Positions 13,925-17,978 of a stretch of 17,978 nt of DNA are shown in pieces (the stretch's first letter is position 1; every line of letters begins with the position of its first letter). Source of the DNA: SVQP01 sp045652835 (lineage in GTDB: Bacteria; Bacillota; Clostridia; Oscillospirales; CAG-272). The translations under genes were made by a program, and so were the position numbers. The notes under the pieces are model-generated. The model saw nothing but the letters and a program-made list of their open reading frames with translations, ran no database searches and had not been told where the DNA came from. The stretch spans positions 1 to 17,978 of the forward strand of contig JAZOLE010000186.1 in NCBI GenBank assembly GCA_045652835.1, written 5' to 3'.

Positions 13925-15367
13925 ATGGAAAAAAAGATTTTATTTGTAGGCGCTGAGGCAATGCCTTTTGCCGCAACCGGCGGACTTGGTGACGTGCTGG
14001 GCTCTTTGCCCGCAGCCATTCGCAAAAAGGGCGGCAAGGGAGTGGACGTGCGCGTGGTACTGCCGTTGCACGGCTCTATGGGTCAGACCTGGAGAGAGCA
14101 GCTGGTAGACGAGGTTGAGTTCCGCGTCAATCTGGCATGGCGTAACCAGTTTTGCGGCGTCAAGTCCTTGGTTAAGGACGGCGTGACCTTCTACTTTATC
14201 GAAAACGATTACTATTTCAACCGCCCCTCGCTGTACGGCAACTTTGACGACGGTGAGCGCTATGCGTTTTTCTGCAAGGCGGCTTTGGAAATGCTGCCCC
14301 TGATCGATTGGTATCCCGACGTGCTGCACGCACATGACTGGCAGGCTGCTATGTCTGTTGTATATCTCAACACCAGATATCGTAACAAGCCCGCATACGA
14401 GCACATGAAGAGCGTGTTTACCATTCATAATATCGAGTATCAGGGTAAGTATGATTTCTCGATTCTGGGCGACGTATTTGAGCTTGGCGTAGAGCACAGC
14501 TCGATGATGCGCTATGACGATTGCATCAATCTGATGAAGGCTGCTATCGTTTGTGCCGATACGGTCAGCACGGTCAGCCCCAGATATGCCGAGGAGATCA
14601 AGACCGAAGAATATGCGCACAGACTCAACTATGTGCTTGAGCAGAACGCGCATAAGCTGACCGGCATTCTCAACGGTATCGATTACGATTACTATAACCC
14701 CGCAAAGGATCTCGGTCTTGTTTCTACCTTTGATGCGCGCCGTCTTTCGGGCAAGGCAAAGGATAAGGAGGCTATGCAGGCTGAGGCAGGATTGCCCGTA
14801 CGTGCTGACGTTCCCGTGCTGTCCGTTATCTCCCGTCTGGCTGCCCATAAGGGTCTTGACCTGATCAGCCAGATCGCAGATCGCTTGGTTTCCGAGAACG
14901 ATATTCAACTGATCGTGCTTGGCAAGGGCGAGGAAAGATTTGAAAAGTTCTTTGCAGATCTTGCAGAGCGCTATCCCGATAAGGTAGCAGCGCTTCTGAC
15001 CTATGACCGTGACCTTGCAAAGCGTATTTACGCTGCAACCGATATTTTCTTAATGCCCTCCAAGAGCGAGCCCTGCGGACTTTCGCAGATGATCGCATCC
15101 CGTTACGGTGCTGTGCCCGTGGTTCGTGAGACCGGCGGTCTCTATGACTCGATCAAGCCCTACTGGGAAAAGGACGGCGAGATGCTGGGTAACGGCTTTA
15201 CCTTTGCAAACTACTCGGGCGAAGAGCTGCACGAGCGCACCTGCGCTGCTATCGAGCTGTATGCCGATCGCGCAAAGTGGAAGAAGCTGGTTGCCAAGGT
15301 TATGCGCACCGATTTCTCCTGGGGAGCATCTGCTGACAAGTATCTTGACATGTACGCAGATCTGTAA
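13925..15367 (+). CDS. glgA: Glycogen synthase (ADP-glucose dependent)
   Basis: This GT5-family glycosyltransferase of 480 residues adds glucose from ADP-glucose to the growing alpha-1,4 chain. It has two Rossmann-type halves. Visible conserved sites are HAHDWQ (135-140, H137), SRLAAHKG with R304 and K309, and SEPCGL with E382, followed by ETGGLYDS. In the N-terminal loop the usual K-[TS]-G-G-L reads AATGGLGDV (16-24), so the lysine that contacts ADP-glucose in E. coli (K15) is alanine here. GGAGG sits before the ATG. It lies between glgD (14-nt gap) and glgP (54-nt gap). Length is normal for the family (about 475-485). Confidence 0.95.
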   Translation: MEKKILFVGAEAMPFAATGGLGDVLGSLPAAIRKKGGKGVDVRVVLPLHGSMGQTWREQLVDEVEFRVNLAWRNQFCGVKSLVKDGVTFYFIENDYYFNRPSLYGNFDDGERYAFFCKAALEMLPLIDWYPDVLHAHDWQAAMSVVYLNTRYRNKPAYEHMKSVFTIHNIEYQGKYDFSILGDVFELGVEHSSMMRYDDCINLMKAAIVCADTVSTVSPRYAEEIKTEEYAHRLNYVLEQNAHKLTGILNGIDYDYYNPAKDLGLVSTFDARRLSGKAKDKEAMQAEAGLPVRADVPVLSVISRLAAHKGLDLISQIADRLVSENDIQLIVLGKGEERFEKFFADLAERYPDKVAALLTYDRDLAKRIYAATDIFLMPSKSEPCGLSQMIASRYGAVPVVRETGGLYDSIKPYWEKDGEMLGNGFTFANYSGEELHERTCAAIELYADRAKWKKLVAKVMRTDFSWGASADKYLDMYADL

Positions 15368-15421
15368 ACTCCCACCAATTGTATTTTACCCATACCCCCC
15401 AAGAAAGGATTTACCAAACCA

Positions 15422-17848
15422 ATGATAGACTACAGACCCACGGCGGCAAAGATCAGAGAGGATCTGACAATCAAGCTTTCCCGCTATTTCGGTTGCACCC
15501 CCGCAGAGGCAACCACCGAACAAATGTATAAGGCAACCGCCATGACCATCAGAGATATTCTGACCGAGAAGAGAGGCGAGTTCAAAAAGCAAGTCAACAG
15601 ACAGGGCTCCAAGCGCGTGTACTATATGTGCATGGAATTTCTGCTGGGCAGATCGCTCAAGACCAACCTGTGCAACTTAGGACTTGATAAGGAATACGGC
15701 AAGGCTTTGGGCGAGCTTGGCTTTGCTCTGGATGACCTGTATACCTGCGAGCCCGATGCAGGACTTGGCAACGGCGGTCTTGGCAGACTTGCAGCCTGCT
15801 TTATGGACTCTCTTTCCTCGCTGGATTATCCCGCAACCGGTTTCTCTATTTGCTATGAGTACGGCTTGTTCAAGCAGATGATCGTGGACGGCATTCAGGT
15901 GGAGCTGCCCGACGTATGGCTGCCCGGCGGTGAGGTATGGCTTGTGCCCAGAACCGACAGAACCTTCCACGTGCGCTTTGGCGGTCACGTCAGAGAGATC
16001 TGGAAGGAAGGCCGCATGGAGGTTGTGTATGAGAATGCCGAGGAGATCGAGGCAGTTCCTTACGATATGATGATCTCGGGTGCAGAAAGCTCTGCTGTCA
16101 GCCAGCTCAGACTTTGGCGCGCACGTGACGTCAAGAACTTCAACATGGGTCTGTTTACGCAGGGTCAGTATGCAAGAGCAATGCAGGAAAACACCCAGGC
16201 AGAAACCATTTCCAAGGTGCTGTATCCCTCCGATAACCACACCGAGGGTAAGCTGCTCCGCCTGACGCAGCAGTATTTCCTGGTTTCCGCATCCTGCCAG
16301 AGCATCATTCGTGACCACATGGCAGTATACGGCACGCTTGCCAACCTGCCCGATAAGGTTGCAATTCATATCAACGATACTCACCCCGCACTCTGCATTC
16401 CCGAGATGATGCGTATTTTGGTGGATGAATATTTCTTCCCCTGGGATATGGCGTGGGAGATGGTCAAGAAGATCTGCTCCTACACCAACCATACCGTCAT
16501 GCCCGAGGCGCTTGAAACCTGGAACGAGGATCTGTTCCGCCTCAAGCTGCCCAGAATTTACGCGATCGTCAAGGAGATCAGTGAGCGCTTCTGCCGCGAG
16601 GCTTGGGAGGTATTCCCGGGCAACTGGCAGCGCATCTCCAAGATGAGCGTTGTTGGTTACGGTCAGGTCAGAATGGCGAATTTGTCTGTCATCGGCAGCC
16701 ATAGCGTCAACGGCGTATCCAAGCTGCACTCGGGTATTTTGACCGAAACCGTATTCAAGGATTTCTACAAGATGTATCCCGAAAAGTTCCTCAATGTGAC
16801 CAACGGTATTGCACACCGTCGCTGGCTGTGCTACTCCAACCCGCAGCTTGCAGGGCTTTTGGATGAGTGCATCGGCACGGGCTACCGCCACAATCCCGAG
16901 GAGCTTGCCGAGTTTGCCAAGTTTGCGGACGATGCGGCTGTTGTGCAGCGCGTACGCGATATCAAGCATGCAAATAAGGTCGCATTTGCGCAGCATTTGT
17001 ACCGCAAGACGGGTCAGAAGTTGGATACGCATAGCATCTATGACGTACAGATCAAGCGTCTGCACGAGTACAAGCGTCAGCTGCTCAACGCACTCAACGT
17101 CATCGGTCTGTACCTGGATCTGCGTGAGAACCCCGATCTGGACATCACGCCCCAGACCTATATCTTCGGTGCAAAGGCAGCTCCCGGTTATCAGATGGCA
17201 AAGCGCATTATCCAGCTGCTTTGCATGATCAGCAAGGATATTGATAAGAACCCCAAGATCAAGCAAAAGCTGAATTTGGTGTTCCTTGAGAACTATGACG
17301 TCAGCACCGCGGAGATCCTGATCCCCTCGGCGGACATCAGTGAGCAGATCTCGCTTGCGGGTAAGGAAGCAAGCGGCACGGGCTGCATGAAGCTGATGAT
17401 CAACGGCGCGCTGACCATCGGTACGCTGGACGGCGCCAACATTGAAATGCTGGATGCTGTGGGCGAGGAGAATATGTATATCTTCGGTCTGACCGCGCAG
17501 GAGGTCGAGCAGCTGTGGCTGCGCGGCTACCGCTCTGCCGAATTCTATGCAAACAATCCGCGCCTTGAGCGCATCGTCAACTTCCTTTCCGTGGGCTTTG
17601 CGGGCGAATCCTTTGCGGATATTGCCACCTACCTTCTGGCAGGGCAGGGCATTGCAGACCCCTTCATGTGTCTTGCAGACTTTGAGTCTTATCGCCTGAC
17701 GCACCAGCAGGCAGTGCGCGATTACGCCAACCGTACGGATTGGTCCAGACGCTCTCTGCTCAACACGGCAGCCTGCGGATACTTCGCCGCAGACCGCTCG
17801 ATCCGCGAGTATGCCGAAAAGATCTGGCATATCGAGTCATTGAAGTAA
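15422..17848 (+). CDS. glgP: Glycogen phosphorylase
   Basis: This GT35-family enzyme of 808 residues uses pyridoxal phosphate to release glucose-1-phosphate from the non-reducing ends of glycogen. The PLP lysine is K657 in EASGTGCMK, where the usual Asn before Met-Lys is Cys655. Phosphate-binding residues R546 and K551 lie in KRLHEYKRQ. The glycine-rich DAGLGNGGLGRLAAC (112-126) and the INDTHPA segment (317-323) are conserved. The N-terminus starts without the regulatory extension of animal enzymes. The ATG has AAGAAAGGA at a rather long spacing (11 nt), so translation may be moderate. It is the last gene of the operon, followed by a hairpin, and gives the same cluster both synthesis and breakdown of glycogen. 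Confidence 0.96.
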   Translation: MIDYRPTAAKIREDLTIKLSRYFGCTPAEATTEQMYKATAMTIRDILTEKRGEFKKQVNRQGSKRVYYMCMEFLLGRSLKTNLCNLGLDKEYGKALGELGFALDDLYTCEPDAGLGNGGLGRLAACFMDSLSSLDYPATGFSICYEYGLFKQMIVDGIQVELPDVWLPGGEVWLVPRTDRTFHVRFGGHVREIWKEGRMEVVYENAEEIEAVPYDMMISGAESSAVSQLRLWRARDVKNFNMGLFTQGQYARAMQENTQAETISKVLYPSDNHTEGKLLRLTQQYFLVSASCQSIIRDHMAVYGTLANLPDKVAIHINDTHPALCIPEMMRILVDEYFFPWDMAWEMVKKICSYTNHTVMPEALETWNEDLFRLKLPRIYAIVKEISERFCREAWEVFPGNWQRISKMSVVGYGQVRMANLSVIGSHSVNGVSKLHSGILTETVFKDFYKMYPEKFLNVTNGIAHRRWLCYSNPQLAGLLDECIGTGYRHNPEELAEFAKFADDAAVVQRVRDIKHANKVAFAQHLYRKTGQKLDTHSIYDVQIKRLHEYKRQLLNALNVIGLYLDLRENPDLDITPQTYIFGAKAAPGYQMAKRIIQLLCMISKDIDKNPKIKQKLNLVFLENYDVSTAEILIPSADISEQISLAGKEASGTGCMKLMINGALTIGTLDGANIEMLDAVGEENMYIFGLTAQEVEQLWLRGYRSAEFYANNPRLERIVNFLSVGFAGESFADIATYLLAGQGIADPFMCLADFESYRLTHQQAVRDYANRTDWSRRSLLNTAACGYFAADRSIREYAEKIWHIESLK

Positions 17849-17873
17849 TTTCGCGTTATTCATTTATATCCTT

Positions 17874-17901
17874 GGGGCTGCCGTTTTTTGACGACAGCCC
17901 C
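17874..17901 (+). terminator. Probable terminator of the glg operon
   Basis: The stem GGGGCTG/CAGCCCC (17874-17880 with 17895-17901) extends inward by three pairs after one mismatch, around a T-rich loop. The downstream T-run TTTTTT starts about 9 nt later, so the stem-to-tract distance is longer than ideal. It lies 25 nt past the glgP stop. The remaining bases to the window end show nothing recognisable. Confidence 0.6.
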
Positions 17902-17978
17902 GAAAGAGTATTTTTTCCAAGGTTTGCGTCAAAGTTCACGTAATCAGTCTTTTAACGTAACCATTCACGCTAATCTTC

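Noticed and set aside
11910..13976. 688-codon minus-strand open frame spanning glgC and glgD
   Set aside because: It crosses two confirmed genes and their ribosome sites, and its translation has no recognisable domain. It is an antisense shadow.
15677..17830. 717-codon minus-strand open frame opposite glgP
   Set aside because: It is the antisense shadow of a complete phosphorylase gene. No promoter, ribosome site or family motif was seen.

Overview
The window looks like a chromosomal segment from a Gram-positive anaerobe of the class Clostridia (Bacillota). The evidence is the holB-ricT-trmN gene order known from Bacillus and Clostridia, a glgB-C-D-A-P operon containing the Firmicute-type GlgD subunit, strong GGAGG-type Shine-Dalgarno sequences, consensus sigma-A promoters and roughly balanced base composition. 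I cannot name a genus from the sequence. No rRNA, tRNA, CRISPR array, prophage or insertion sequence was seen.

The left half (about 1-9325) is read entirely on the minus strand and holds three transcription units. (i) A housekeeping block, in transcription order: holB (clamp loader delta'), ricT/yaaT with a long low-complexity N-terminal extension, an 8-Cys ferredoxin of 56 residues, a trmN-type tRNA methyltransferase and a TtcA-family tRNA thiolase. It starts at a consensus promoter near 4609-4637. The ferredoxin appears to have its own promoter and terminator inside the block. The block ends in a dense run of hairpins at 20-215. (ii) A two-gene unit: a 35-residue single-pass membrane peptide that overlaps, by ATGA, the gene for a 144-residue two-pass membrane protein of unknown function. 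It has its own consensus promoter and is bracketed by two nearly identical terminator hairpins. (iii) A three-gene Gld-type ABC system: ATPase, ABC-2 permease and a large GldG-like membrane-anchored auxiliary protein with acidic Thr/Glu and Tyr/Gln low-complexity inserts.

The right half (9589-17848) is read on the plus strand and is a complete bacterial glycogen operon, glgBCDAP. GlgC plus GlgD make ADP-glucose, GlgA polymerises it, GlgB branches the chain, and GlgP releases glucose-1-phosphate from it. A TTGACA-17-TATAAT promoter lies just upstream of glgB and a hairpin lies after glgP. The divergent intergenic region between the ABC operon and glgB carries both promoters and several short inverted repeats that could be operators.

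Most of the window is recognisable core metabolism and housekeeping. The least ordinary parts are the RGG/His/Gln-rich extension of RicT, the ferredoxin set among Fe-S and tRNA-modification genes, the unannotated small membrane peptide with its partner, and the GldAFG-like transporter with its unusual auxiliary protein.
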